NCBI GenBank assembly: GCA_000972765.1
Contig: CP011265.1
Span: 2,849,001-2,913,000, forward strand
Origin: Verrucomicrobia bacterium IMCC26134
GTDB lineage: Bacteria > Verrucomicrobiota > Verrucomicrobiia > Opitutales > Opitutaceae
DNA length: 64,000 nt
Reading direction: 5' to 3'
The notes beneath the pieces are model-generated. The model did not search any database. It saw nothing but the letters and a program-made list of their open reading frames with translations, and had not been told where the DNA came from. Shown in pieces: positions 27,650 to 36,107 of the stretch (its first letter is position 1; each line of letters starts with the position of its first letter). A program made the translations under genes and the position numbers.

Positions 27650-28771
27650 TTAGGGTTTCGCGACGCCGGCCGGTTTCGGGGAAGCGCGCACGATGACCAC
27701 GTCGTCGTAATGCAAGCCGCACCAGACGCGATCGCCCTCGTGGAAGGCCTGCATCATCGCGCTCTCGTTGGCCACCACCGCATTAAAAACCGTGCCGGCG
27801 TCGGTTCGCACCACGAGGTGGTCGATCGCGCCCTGGAAAATCTCCTCGGTGATCGTCGCCTCGAAGCTGTTTTGCGCGCCCTCGACCGGCGCGGAGGAAA
27901 TGCAGACCTTTTCCGGCCGGACGGAGAGGATCGCCCGGGGCTCGTCCAGCGGCCAGGCGGAGAGCGGCACGCGCACCTCGAGGCCGCCGTCCAGCCGGAT
28001 GAGGCCGGTGGCGCCGTCGCGGGAGAGCAGCTCGGCCTCCAGCAGATTGGCCTCGCCGATGAAGTCGGCCACAAAGGCGGTGCGCGGCTGGTGGTAGATG
28101 TCGGTCGCGGTGCCGAGTTGTTCGAGCCGGCCCTGGTTAAAGACGGCGATGCGGTCGCTCATGGTCAGCGCCTCCTCCTGATCGTGGGTGACGAAGACAA
28201 AGGTCATGCCGAGGTGTTTTTGCAGGCGCTTCAACTCGATCTGCATTTGATGGCGGAGCTTGGCATCGAGCGCGGAGAGCGGTTCGTCGAGCAGCAGCAC
28301 GGCCGGGCGCGGCACGATGGCGCGGGCGAGGGCGACGCGCTGGCGCTGGCCGCCGGAGAGCTGGTGCGGCATGCGGTCCTCGAACCCGCCCAGGGCGACG
28401 AGATCGATGACCTCGGCGACGCGCCGGCGGGACTCGACGTCGGACACCTTTTGCATGCGCAGACCGAACCCGATGTTCTCCCGCACGCTCAGGTGGGGGA
28501 AAAGCGCGTAGCTCTGGAAAACCTGGTTCACGTTGCGGCGGTAGGGCGCGAGATGGGTGACCTCCTCGCCCGCGATATGGATGCTGCCCACATCCGGCGT
28601 CTCGAAACCGGAGAGCATGCGCAACAAGGTGGTTTTGCCGCAGCCGGAGGGCCCGAGCAGGGTGAGGAACTCGCCGGCCTGGATCTGCAGGGTGATGTCA
28701 TCCACCGCCGTAAACGCGCCGAAGCGTTTGGTCACATTGCGAAGGTCGATCATGGGCTCGGTGTCTGGCAT
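27650..28771 (-). CDS. potA: Polyamine-type ABC importer, ATP-binding subunit
   Basis: 373 residues. Walker A LLGPSGCGKTTLLRML, Q-loop, signature LSGGQRQRVALARAI, Walker B AVLLLDEPLSALD and the switch His in FVFVTHDQEEAL are intact. A C-terminal TOBE domain follows from about residue 290. It matches spermidine/putrescine importers (CUT2/POTT class). Last of four co-directional genes (permease, binding protein, permease, ATPase), with a 40-bp gap to the permease. It powers uptake across the inner membrane. Confidence 0.93.
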   Translation of the reverse strand: MPDTEPMIDLRNVTKRFGAFTAVDDITLQIQAGEFLTLLGPSGCGKTTLLRMLSGFETPDVGSIHIAGEEVTHLAPYRRNVNQVFQSYALFPHLSVRENIGFGLRMQKVSDVESRRRVAEVIDLVALGGFEDRMPHQLSGGQRQRVALARAIVPRPAVLLLDEPLSALDAKLRHQMQIELKRLQKHLGMTFVFVTHDQEEALTMSDRIAVFNQGRLEQLGTATDIYHQPRTAFVADFIGEANLLEAELLSRDGATGLIRLDGGLEVRVPLSAWPLDEPRAILSVRPEKVCISSAPVEGAQNSFEATITEEIFQGAIDHLVVRTDAGTVFNAVVANESAMMQAFHEGDRVWCGLHYDDVVIVRASPKPAGVAKP

Positions 28772-28811
28772 GGAAAGGGCGGTGGCGAAGGGACGATGAA
28801 GGCGCGAAGCG

Positions 28812-29693
28812 TCAGGTTCGGGCGCGCCGGCCGCGCCATTGCAGGGCGAGGTAGGTGAGCACGAAGAGCAGGGTGAAAACGATGCCGAGGGCGGCGCCGA
28901 AGGGCCAGTTGCGGGCCTTGGTGAACTGGTTTTGGATGACGTTGCCGATCATCGCGACCTTGGCCCCGCCCATCAGATCGGTGATGGCAAACATGCCGAT
29001 GGCGGGCACGAAAACCAGCAGCACGCCGGCCGTGATGCCCGGCCAGGTCAGCGGGATGATGACCTCGCTGAAGGCGCGCACCGGACCGGCGCCGAGGTCG
29101 TGGGCGGCATCGACGAGGGCATTGTCCAGCTTCTCCGCGCTGCCGTAGACGGGCAGAATCATGAACGGCAGGTAGGCGTAAACCAGGCCGACCATGACGG
29201 CGGCGGGCGTGTAGAGCATCTCCAAGGGCGCGGGGATGGCGCGGGCGGCAAGCAAGGTGGCGTTGAGCAGGCCCTCGCTTTTGAGAATGGTGATCCAGGC
29301 GTAGGTGCGGATGAGAAAACTCGTCCAAAACGGGATCATGACCAGCAGGAGCAGGCGATTGCGCACGGCGGCGCGCTGCCGGGCGATGAACCAGCCGGCG
29401 GGGAAACCCGCCGCGAGGCAGATGGCGGTGGTGATGGCCGCGTAGAGCACGGAGCGTCCGAGCACCTGCAAATAAATCGGATCGAAGACGCGCGCGTAGT
29501 TACTCCAGGTGAAGGAAAAAACGACCCGCCCGAGGTCGTCGCGCGAACAGAAACTGTAAACCAGCAGGATCGCCATCGGCGCGACGACGAAGAGCAGGAG
29601 CCATACGATCATCGGCGCGAGCAGCAACCAGCCTGCCAGACCGGGCCGGCGGGCGTGGGGGTTCTCGGGATTGACTCCAGGGAGGGTCTGCAT
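28812..29693 (-). CDS. potB: Polyamine-type ABC importer, permease (PotB/PotH-like)
   Basis: 293 residues with six predicted membrane segments (first WLLLAPMIVWLLLFVVAPMA). The EAA loop contacting the ATPase is visible as DAAHDLGAGPVRAFSEVIIP. Family-typical length. Inner membrane, partner of the permease at 30779. 31 bp separate it from the binding-protein gene upstream. Confidence 0.92.
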   Translation of the reverse strand: MQTLPGVNPENPHARRPGLAGWLLLAPMIVWLLLFVVAPMAILLVYSFCSRDDLGRVVFSFTWSNYARVFDPIYLQVLGRSVLYAAITTAICLAAGFPAGWFIARQRAAVRNRLLLLVMIPFWTSFLIRTYAWITILKSEGLLNATLLAARAIPAPLEMLYTPAAVMVGLVYAYLPFMILPVYGSAEKLDNALVDAAHDLGAGPVRAFSEVIIPLTWPGITAGVLLVFVPAIGMFAITDLMGGAKVAMIGNVIQNQFTKARNWPFGAALGIVFTLLFVLTYLALQWRGRRART

Positions 29694-29724
29694 CGCAAGG
29701 CGACGGCCGGCGGGGTGCGGCGCG

Positions 29725-30759
29725 CTACTTGGTGTTTTTCAGATCGGTGATGAGCGCGTCGATGGCCGCGCCGACGTCGCCGATGTGGCGGAAGGTATCG
29801 AGCTTGCGGGTGGTAGTCGGGTAGCTGGCCGGATTGGCGAGCTGTTCGGCGGAGAGCAACTTGCGGGCGGGACCGTTGGGGTTGGTGTAGGGGAACTCGT
29901 CGGAGATGAGTTTGCTGACCTCGGGACGGAGAATGTAGTCGATGAAGAGATGGGCGTTCTCGACGTTGCGGGCGCGCTTGGGGATGGCGAGGAGGTCGAC
30001 AAAGAGATGGGCGCCCTCGGCGGGCAGCACGTAGTGGAATTTCTTGTTTTCATTCCAGAGCGTGGCGGCCTCCCCGCCCCAGACCAGACCGAGATCCACA
30101 TCGCCGTTGAGCAAGGCGGTCTTGGGGCTGTCGGAGTCGAAGAGTTTGATGCGCGGGAACCACTCGGCGAGGATGGGGCGGACGGCGGCCAGATTGGCGG
30201 GGCTGAAATCATTGAGGTCCTTGCCCAGCACGTAGAGGGCGGTGACGGCGAGCTCGCGGCCGTCATCGAGGGCGACGATGCGGTTTTTATACTTGGCCGA
30301 GAACATGTCGCGGTAGCCGAGGATAGGCTCGGTGACCTTCTCGGTGTTCACCACGATGCCGACGGTGCCGACCATGTAGGGGACGGTGAACTTCTGCTCG
30401 GGGTCGTGGGGCATGTGCAGATACTCGGGCATGAGGTTGCCGAAGTTTTTGAGCTTGGTCTGGTCGATGGGCACCAGCAGGCCGTCCTTGATCAAGGCCT
30501 CGGCGACGTAGTCGGGCGGCTGGATCAAGTCGTAGCGCGTGCCGCCGGAGAGCAGCTTGGCGAGCATCTCCTCGCCCGAGGCGTAGGTCTCGTAGCTGAC
30601 CTTGATGCCGGTCTCGGCGGTGAAGCCGTCGAGCACGGCCTGCGGCACGTATTCGGACCAGGCGAAGAGCTTGAGTTCACCTGGTTTCTTGGCGGCGAAG
30701 GCACCGGAGGCGGAGAACGCGACCAGGCCGAGGGTGAGGAGGGTGCGGATCAGTTTCAT
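29725..30759 (-). CDS. potD: Polyamine-type ABC importer, periplasmic binding protein
   Basis: 344 residues. Signal peptide (LIRTLLTLGLVAFSASGAFA), then LKLFAWSEYVPQAVLDGF, the conserved N-terminal strand of PotD/PotF-type proteins. Further family motifs: GTRYDLIQPPDYV, VPYMVGTVGIVVNTEKV and LVWGGEAATLW. Binds spermidine or putrescine (or a related amine) in the periplasm; the exact ligand is not resolved by sequence. Confidence 0.92.
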   Translation of the reverse strand: MKLIRTLLTLGLVAFSASGAFAAKKPGELKLFAWSEYVPQAVLDGFTAETGIKVSYETYASGEEMLAKLLSGGTRYDLIQPPDYVAEALIKDGLLVPIDQTKLKNFGNLMPEYLHMPHDPEQKFTVPYMVGTVGIVVNTEKVTEPILGYRDMFSAKYKNRIVALDDGRELAVTALYVLGKDLNDFSPANLAAVRPILAEWFPRIKLFDSDSPKTALLNGDVDLGLVWGGEAATLWNENKKFHYVLPAEGAHLFVDLLAIPKRARNVENAHLFIDYILRPEVSKLISDEFPYTNPNGPARKLLSAEQLANPASYPTTTRKLDTFRHIGDVGAAIDALITDLKNTK

Positions 30760-30778
30760 GGGCGGTATGGATTAAAAA

Positions 30779-31597
30779 TCAACGCGCGGCGAGGCGGCGC
30801 AGGTATTCGGAAAAAAGGACAAACGCGATGGTGGTCACGATGAAAACGGCCGACATGGCGTTGAGCATGGGATTGAGGCCCTTGCGCGCGAGGCCGAAGA
30901 CCTCCTGCGGGAGCGTGCGGGACTCGAGGCCGTTGGTGAAAACGGTGATGATGTATTCGTCGAGGGAAAGCGTGAAGGCCATGAGCCCGCCGGAGATGAC
31001 GGCCGGCAGCAGGCAGGGCATGATGACGAGAAGAAAGGCCTTGAGCGGCGTGGCGCCGAGATCGAGGGCGGCCTCCTCGAGGGCGGGATCGAGCCCGTGC
31101 AGGCGCGCCTGCACCGCGACCAGCACGAAAGGGAAACAGAACGTGACGTGCGAGAGGATGACGGTGGTGAACCCCAGCTCCAGCTGCGACACGGTGAAGA
31201 GGATGAGCAGGCTGATGCCCATGACGATCTCGGGCATGATCATCGGAATGCAGACGAGCGTCTGGATGGAGCGGGCGAAACGGTAGCGATAGCGATGCAG
31301 CAGCCACGCGCCGACCGTGCCGATGAGCACACTCAAGACGGTGGCGACGGCGGCGATGATCAGGCTGTTTTTCAACGCGCTCAGCAGCGGGGTGTTTTCA
31401 ACCAGCGCGGCATACCACTTAAAGGTAAATCCCTCCCACACGACATTGAGTTTGGACGTGTTGAAAGAGTAGAAAACCAGCACCGCGATGGGCAGGTAGA
31501 GGAAGAGGAAGACAAGCGCGGTCCATGCGCCGAGGCTCCAGTTGAGGAGCCGCAGTCCGGTGGGGAGCAGCGGGCGTTTTGCGATCGGTGCTGGCAT
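30779..31597 (-). CDS. potC: Polyamine-type ABC importer, permease (PotC/PotI-like)
   Basis: 272 residues from the ATG at 31597 (MPAPIAKRPLLP). The frame is open to 31663, but the extra 22 residues are not needed for the first membrane helix (ALVFLFLYLPIAVLVFYSF). Six membrane segments; EAA loop EEAALDLGATPLKAFLLVI. First gene of the importer operon, 19 bp before the binding-protein gene and 77 bp after the AsmA-like gene. Confidence 0.92.
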   Translation of the reverse strand: MPAPIAKRPLLPTGLRLLNWSLGAWTALVFLFLYLPIAVLVFYSFNTSKLNVVWEGFTFKWYAALVENTPLLSALKNSLIIAAVATVLSVLIGTVGAWLLHRYRYRFARSIQTLVCIPMIMPEIVMGISLLILFTVSQLELGFTTVILSHVTFCFPFVLVAVQARLHGLDPALEEAALDLGATPLKAFLLVIMPCLLPAVISGGLMAFTLSLDEYIITVFTNGLESRTLPQEVFGLARKGLNPMLNAMSAVFIVTTIAFVLFSEYLRRLAAR

Positions 31598-31674
31598 CAG
31601 GCGGCAAGCTTGGCGCCGATTGCACGGCAGCGGGCCGACTACGCAAGCGGTTAGACCCGCCACGACGAAGAAAC

Positions 31675-34554
31675 TTACAAGTTCAAGGCGCGGGCGAGCA
31701 GGCGGCTGGCCTGCTTGGTGCCGACCTGGCGGAGGGAGCCGTCGAAGACGAGGGGCTCGACCAGCGGTTGAAAGGCGTCGGCCGGCGCATCCGCGACGGC
31801 GGGGGCGAGCAAGTCGAGGGTTTGCAGCGCGGAGGCCATGTCGCCGCGCGCGCCGAGATGGACGCTCAACCGGAGCGGTTGGTCGGCGAAGCCGCGGCCG
31901 GTCAGGTGGGCGATGCTGCCTGAACCGGAAAGCGTAAGCTGGGGCGAACGCAGGCTCAGTTCACCGATCTCCAGCTCGCCGGTGGCGCCCCGTTTTGCGC
32001 AAACCACGATGTCATCGAAAGGCAACTGGCTGAACTGGCGGGCGACGTTGTTCAATGCCGAGATTTGCGCGCCCCGCCGGGCGAGTTCGCTGTTTCCAGA
32101 CAAAGCACCCGCGAGACCGGCCAGTCCCGCCACCGCGGAGCCGGCCTTGGCGAAGCGGTTGGTCTCCAGATTGAGGGCGCGAATGAGGCCTTTTTTGCCG
32201 CTCATCGTGACTTCGCCGGCGGCGGCTTTGGCGGCGGAGGCGGGATCACTCCCCTGCCCCGCCAGTCTGGCATCGAGAGCGAAGACGCCCTCGAGCGGCA
32301 CCGTTTGCGCCGGAGAGAGAGCCCGCAGCAGGGGTCCGCTCACGATATCATGCGCCGAGACGTCGGCGACCAGCCCATAGGCCCCGGAGGGGCGGAGGAA
32401 ATTCAAAGCGCCGCCGAACTTGAGAAACCCACCGCCAAACACCGCCTTGATCGCCCGGGTGCTCAGGGTGTCGGGCGTGAGGGCGATCGTGCCCTCGATA
32501 TTGGTGACGTCCACACCCGGAGCATAGACGACACGCGCCAGCGACAACACCAGTTCACCGCTGTAGCCGGCCCAAAGCGGATTGGCTGCGGGAGAGACCG
32601 GAGCAGCGGGAGCAGCGGAGGCGACGGCTGGAGCCGGGGGCGCCACGGGCGCGAGGGCGGCGAAGGCCTGAAGGTCCTGCACGTGGAGATTCAAGCTGGA
32701 CAGGCGGGCGTCGATGCGGGTCTGGCCGTCCTTCGGCGTAAGCGTGGCGGCAAGTTCAAGATCGGAGCTGCGTGAAGCGGATTTGTTGCGGAGGGAAATC
32801 GGGAGCTTGGCGATGAGGACTCCATCGGCCTGCCTGGAAACCTCGGCGTTAAGCGTGAGTTCAGGCAACTCGCCCGCGCTGCCGGCGCGCAGCCCGACGA
32901 GACTGAGCAAAGCCTTCGCGGTCAGGCTGTCGCCGACGGAGGTGTCGAAGGTGAGCAGGGCGGAGCCGCCGCTGAGCTGACTCGACCCCGCAAACAGTGG
33001 CTGGGCGGTGAGCGCGGAGAGCGCGCCGCGCAGCTCGCCTTTGGCGGTGAGCGGCGCGGCAGGCTTGCGGGTGAGCTCGACCGAGGCGCTCAACACGTCC
33101 CCGCCGTTGCGTTGCATCCGCAGTCGATCGAACCCGGCGGTGAGACCGGCCGGACCAAAGCGCGCGCGGCTGCCCTCGAGGCGAAGGGCGTCGAAAATAA
33201 ACTGCGGGCCGGCCGCGGCGTCCAGACGGAGTCCGGGCAGGAGCAAGGGCGCGCTGGCGGCGGCGGCAAAACTATCTTCCTCCGCGCGCACCACCCAGGC
33301 GCCGGTGATCGGACCACCGAGGGTGAGGCCGGAGGGCAGGTAGGGCTTGAGCCAGGCGACCGGCAGGCCGAGCACGACGATATCACAGAGGTCGGCGCCG
33401 GGGCGGCTGGGCAGAAGTTTTTGCGTGGCGAGGTCGAAGCCGAAGGGCTGGCGGACCTCGACGCTGAGCACGGGAGCGGCGGCGGAAAGCGTGAGGGCGA
33501 GGCTCTCGACGCGCGGTTGTCCGGCCTTCATTTCAAAACCAAAACGCAGGTCGGCCTTGACCGGCCCGAGGGCGGGCGCGCCGGCGACACGCTCGAGCGA
33601 ATCGAGCGAGGCCGCGAGCTGGCCGCCGATACGAAAACGGTCGGCGGCGGCGGCGGTGAGCTCGCCCGCGCCGGTGGCGCGGAAAGAGGGCAACGTGGTG
33701 CCGAGCAGGAAGGGCGCGAGGTCGGCGTCGGTGAGATCGATCTTCCAGTTGCCCGGAGTCTGGGTGGCGCCCGGCGACCAGGACGACGAAAGCTCGATGA
33801 GCGGATCGGCCCCGCTGGCGATGCGCAGGTGGTAGGTTTCGCCCTCGCCGGCGCGGGTGATGGCGATCTCCGTCTGCAACTTTGCCGGAGCGGCCAGGGA
33901 GGTGCTCTCGGCGGTGGCGTTGAACACCGCGGTGAGGGCCGCGAGCTGGCCGTCGGCGTCGAGGGTCGGACGCAGCAGCAGTTCGCTGATGAGTTTGCCT
34001 TGTTTCGCGCTGGCGTTGAGGGTGAGGGTGAAGGCGCCCTCGGCACCGGCGGCAATACCGCCGCCCTTGAGCGTGAAGGAGGCATCGACCGGTTGCGCGC
34101 CGAGAACGCGGAAGGTGCCGGCGAGGTCCACGCCCTCGGCGCGAAGCGAGGCGGGCAACACGATCGCCTTCAACAAACCGGCAAAAGGCGTGGACGCACC
34201 GGGTTCGCCCGAGGAGGCGGGGAAGGCCGCGGGATCAATGACGACGGCGACGTCATGCGCGGAGAGGCGGCGCACATCGATCTTGCTCTTGAGGAGGTCC
34301 AGCAAGGGGACCTCGGAATCGAAAGACGGAACGGTGAGCGAAAGACCGGGTTGTTCGTAGGTCAGCCCGCGCAGGTGCGCGCCACCGAGCGAGACGGAGA
34401 CAGTATCCACCCGGGCCTGGATCCCCGGCTGCGAGGCCAGCGCCCGGCGGGCGATGAAAGTCTGCACCGAGGACATGAACAAAGAACCGGCCAGCAGAAG
34501 GGATAAAACCAGCGGGACGCCGAGCCAGAGGATGAGTTTACGCGAACGAGTCAT
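31675..34554 (-). CDS. AsmA-like envelope protein
   Basis: 959 residues from the ATG at 34554 (MTRSRKLILW). One N-terminal membrane anchor (LWLGVPLVLSLLLAGSLFM) precedes a very long periplasmic region of repeating beta-strands typical of AsmA/TamB-type bridge proteins, ending with an AsmA-like C-terminal segment (LTLSGSGSIAHLTGRGF) and a helical tail. Pro/Ala-rich linkers occur around residues 640-670. This family is thought to move phospholipids between membranes or assist outer-membrane assembly. Exact subfamily is uncertain because conservation is low. Possibly co-transcribed with the importer downstream. Confidence 0.75.
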   Translation of the reverse strand: MTRSRKLILWLGVPLVLSLLLAGSLFMSSVQTFIARRALASQPGIQARVDTVSVSLGGAHLRGLTYEQPGLSLTVPSFDSEVPLLDLLKSKIDVRRLSAHDVAVVIDPAAFPASSGEPGASTPFAGLLKAIVLPASLRAEGVDLAGTFRVLGAQPVDASFTLKGGGIAAGAEGAFTLTLNASAKQGKLISELLLRPTLDADGQLAALTAVFNATAESTSLAAPAKLQTEIAITRAGEGETYHLRIASGADPLIELSSSWSPGATQTPGNWKIDLTDADLAPFLLGTTLPSFRATGAGELTAAAADRFRIGGQLAASLDSLERVAGAPALGPVKADLRFGFEMKAGQPRVESLALTLSAAAPVLSVEVRQPFGFDLATQKLLPSRPGADLCDIVVLGLPVAWLKPYLPSGLTLGGPITGAWVVRAEEDSFAAAASAPLLLPGLRLDAAAGPQFIFDALRLEGSRARFGPAGLTAGFDRLRMQRNGGDVLSASVELTRKPAAPLTAKGELRGALSALTAQPLFAGSSQLSGGSALLTFDTSVGDSLTAKALLSLVGLRAGSAGELPELTLNAEVSRQADGVLIAKLPISLRNKSASRSSDLELAATLTPKDGQTRIDARLSSLNLHVQDLQAFAALAPVAPPAPAVASAAPAAPVSPAANPLWAGYSGELVLSLARVVYAPGVDVTNIEGTIALTPDTLSTRAIKAVFGGGFLKFGGALNFLRPSGAYGLVADVSAHDIVSGPLLRALSPAQTVPLEGVFALDARLAGQGSDPASAAKAAAGEVTMSGKKGLIRALNLETNRFAKAGSAVAGLAGLAGALSGNSELARRGAQISALNNVARQFSQLPFDDIVVCAKRGATGELEIGELSLRSPQLTLSGSGSIAHLTGRGFADQPLRLSVHLGARGDMASALQTLDLLAPAVADAPADAFQPLVEPLVFDGSLRQVGTKQASRLLARALNL

Positions 34555-34639
34555 GAGAGGAAAAAAGGGAGGGACAGCCAGCACGCGGCAAAGTTACGCC
34601 CGCGTCAACGGAGGCGGAAACCAGTGCGAAAAGGGACAT

Positions 34640-34663
34640 AAAAAGCCCCGCCGAAGCGGGGCT
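34640..34663 (-). terminator. Rho-independent terminator of the efflux operon
   Basis: 8-bp stem AGCCCCGC (34644-34651) with GCGGGGCT (34656-34663) and a CGAA loop. Read on the minus strand it is followed by five Ts. It lies about 35 bp after the TolC-type gene. Confidence 0.9.
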
Positions 34664-34696
34664 GAGATGAGCGGAAGAAGCGGACGGCGGGCCCGC

Positions 34697-36088
34697 TTAC
34701 GGCGTCAGCTGGAAGGTGTCGGCATCGGCGATGGCCTTGCGCAGGGTGGCGAGGGCGACGGTGTGGCTGTAGTTGGCCTCGACACGGTTCAAGCGGGCCT
34801 GGGTGAGGGCGACGCGGGTCTCGAGCACATCGAGCTGGGTGGCGGCGCCATTGTCATAGCGGACGTCGGATAGGCGGAGCGCCTCTGCGGCCTGCTCCAC
34901 CACCTTCTCGGCGGCGCCGGCGAGCTCGGCGGCCTCTTGCAGCGAAGAAAGGGCGCGGCGGACCTCGACCTCGATGGCGAGAGTCTGCTCCGAGACACCG
35001 AGACGGGCCTGATAAAGCTGGGCGCGGGCCTGGGCGACCTTGCCGCGGGTGCGGTTGCCGTCGAAGATCGCCCAACTGCCTTCGAGGCCCACGATCCAAC
35101 CGGCGTTGGTATCGGAGAAGGAATTGGAGAGGGTGGACTTACGCCCCTCGTAGCCGCCGGTGAGATACAGCTCGGGTTTGTAGCCGGAGCGGGCGTTGAC
35201 GACCCCCGACTCGCGGGCCTTGGCGAGCTGTTGCAGACGCTGGAGCTCGGGGCGTTTGGCCTTGGCGGCGGCAAGGGCCGGCTCGAGCTCGTAGGCGACG
35301 GGATTGAAAACGAGCTCACCGGAAAACTCCGGGGTCTTCTTCATATCGGAAGGCAACTCGTTCTGGTAGCCGAGGGCGGCGCGCAGATACTCGATGGAGT
35401 TGCGGAAGGCGTTGCGGGCGCGGATGAGGGCGGGCTTGGCGTTGGCGAGAGCCACCTCGGACCGCAGCACCTCGAACTGGGAAACGCTGCCGGCCTCGAA
35501 ACGGTTGCGGGTGGTGGCGAGCTGCTCCTCCAGCAGGGAGACGTTCTGCTCCTGCACCCCGATGCGGGCGCGGTTGAGCAGGACGTCGGCGTATTTCACC
35601 CGCACATCCAGCAAGACGGCGTCGATCGTCGCCTGGAGGTCGAGCAAGGCGGCGGCGCGAGTGGCGCGAGCGACGTCGAGGGCAGCGAAGGCAAAGCCGC
35701 CATTGTAAAGCACCTGGCGGACCTTGAGACCAACCTGCCAGCCTTGGTAGGATTGGATCTGGCCCTTTAATTTGTCGTTCAGCCCCTCGTCGTAGCGGGA
35801 GTAACCGCCGACAACGGTGGCCTTGGGCAGGAGTGCTGCCTTCACCTCTACAACAAGCCCCTCTTGCTCGCGCAGGCGCTGGCGGGCCTGGCGTATGGCG
35901 TAGCTGTGCTCGAGCGCGTATTGCAGCGACTGATCGAGTGTGAGCACGTCCGGCACCTGCGGCGCGGGAGCTGCCACCGGTGGGGCGGGTTCGGCCTTCA
36001 TCCCCTCGACCGGCGTCAGCGAAAACGGCAGCACGGCGGCCGAGACGGAGGCGGCAAGGAGCAGAAAACAAGGAGTGATACGATTCAT
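34697..36088 (-). CDS. TolC-family outer-membrane channel protein
   Basis: 463 residues. Signal peptide (CFLLLAASVSAAVLPFS), a short Pro/Ala-rich spacer, then the two outer-membrane-efflux repeats: LTLDQSLQYALEHSYAIRQA at about residue 50, and a second helical-hairpin half starting near YELEPALAAAKAKRPELQRL. Long heptad-like helices match the TolC alpha-barrel. It forms the outer-membrane exit of the pump encoded immediately upstream (19 bp). Last gene of the operon, followed by a terminator. Confidence 0.92.
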   Translation of the reverse strand: MNRITPCFLLLAASVSAAVLPFSLTPVEGMKAEPAPPVAAPAPQVPDVLTLDQSLQYALEHSYAIRQARQRLREQEGLVVEVKAALLPKATVVGGYSRYDEGLNDKLKGQIQSYQGWQVGLKVRQVLYNGGFAFAALDVARATRAAALLDLQATIDAVLLDVRVKYADVLLNRARIGVQEQNVSLLEEQLATTRNRFEAGSVSQFEVLRSEVALANAKPALIRARNAFRNSIEYLRAALGYQNELPSDMKKTPEFSGELVFNPVAYELEPALAAAKAKRPELQRLQQLAKARESGVVNARSGYKPELYLTGGYEGRKSTLSNSFSDTNAGWIVGLEGSWAIFDGNRTRGKVAQARAQLYQARLGVSEQTLAIEVEVRRALSSLQEAAELAGAAEKVVEQAAEALRLSDVRYDNGAATQLDVLETRVALTQARLNRVEANYSHTVALATLRKAIADADTFQLTP

Positions 36089-36107
36089 GGAAGGAGTGGA
36101 CTATGGG

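Noticed and set aside
33112-34506. 464-residue open frame antisense to the AsmA-like gene
   Set aside because: Low-complexity shadow with no domain; the minus-strand protein is coherent over the whole length.
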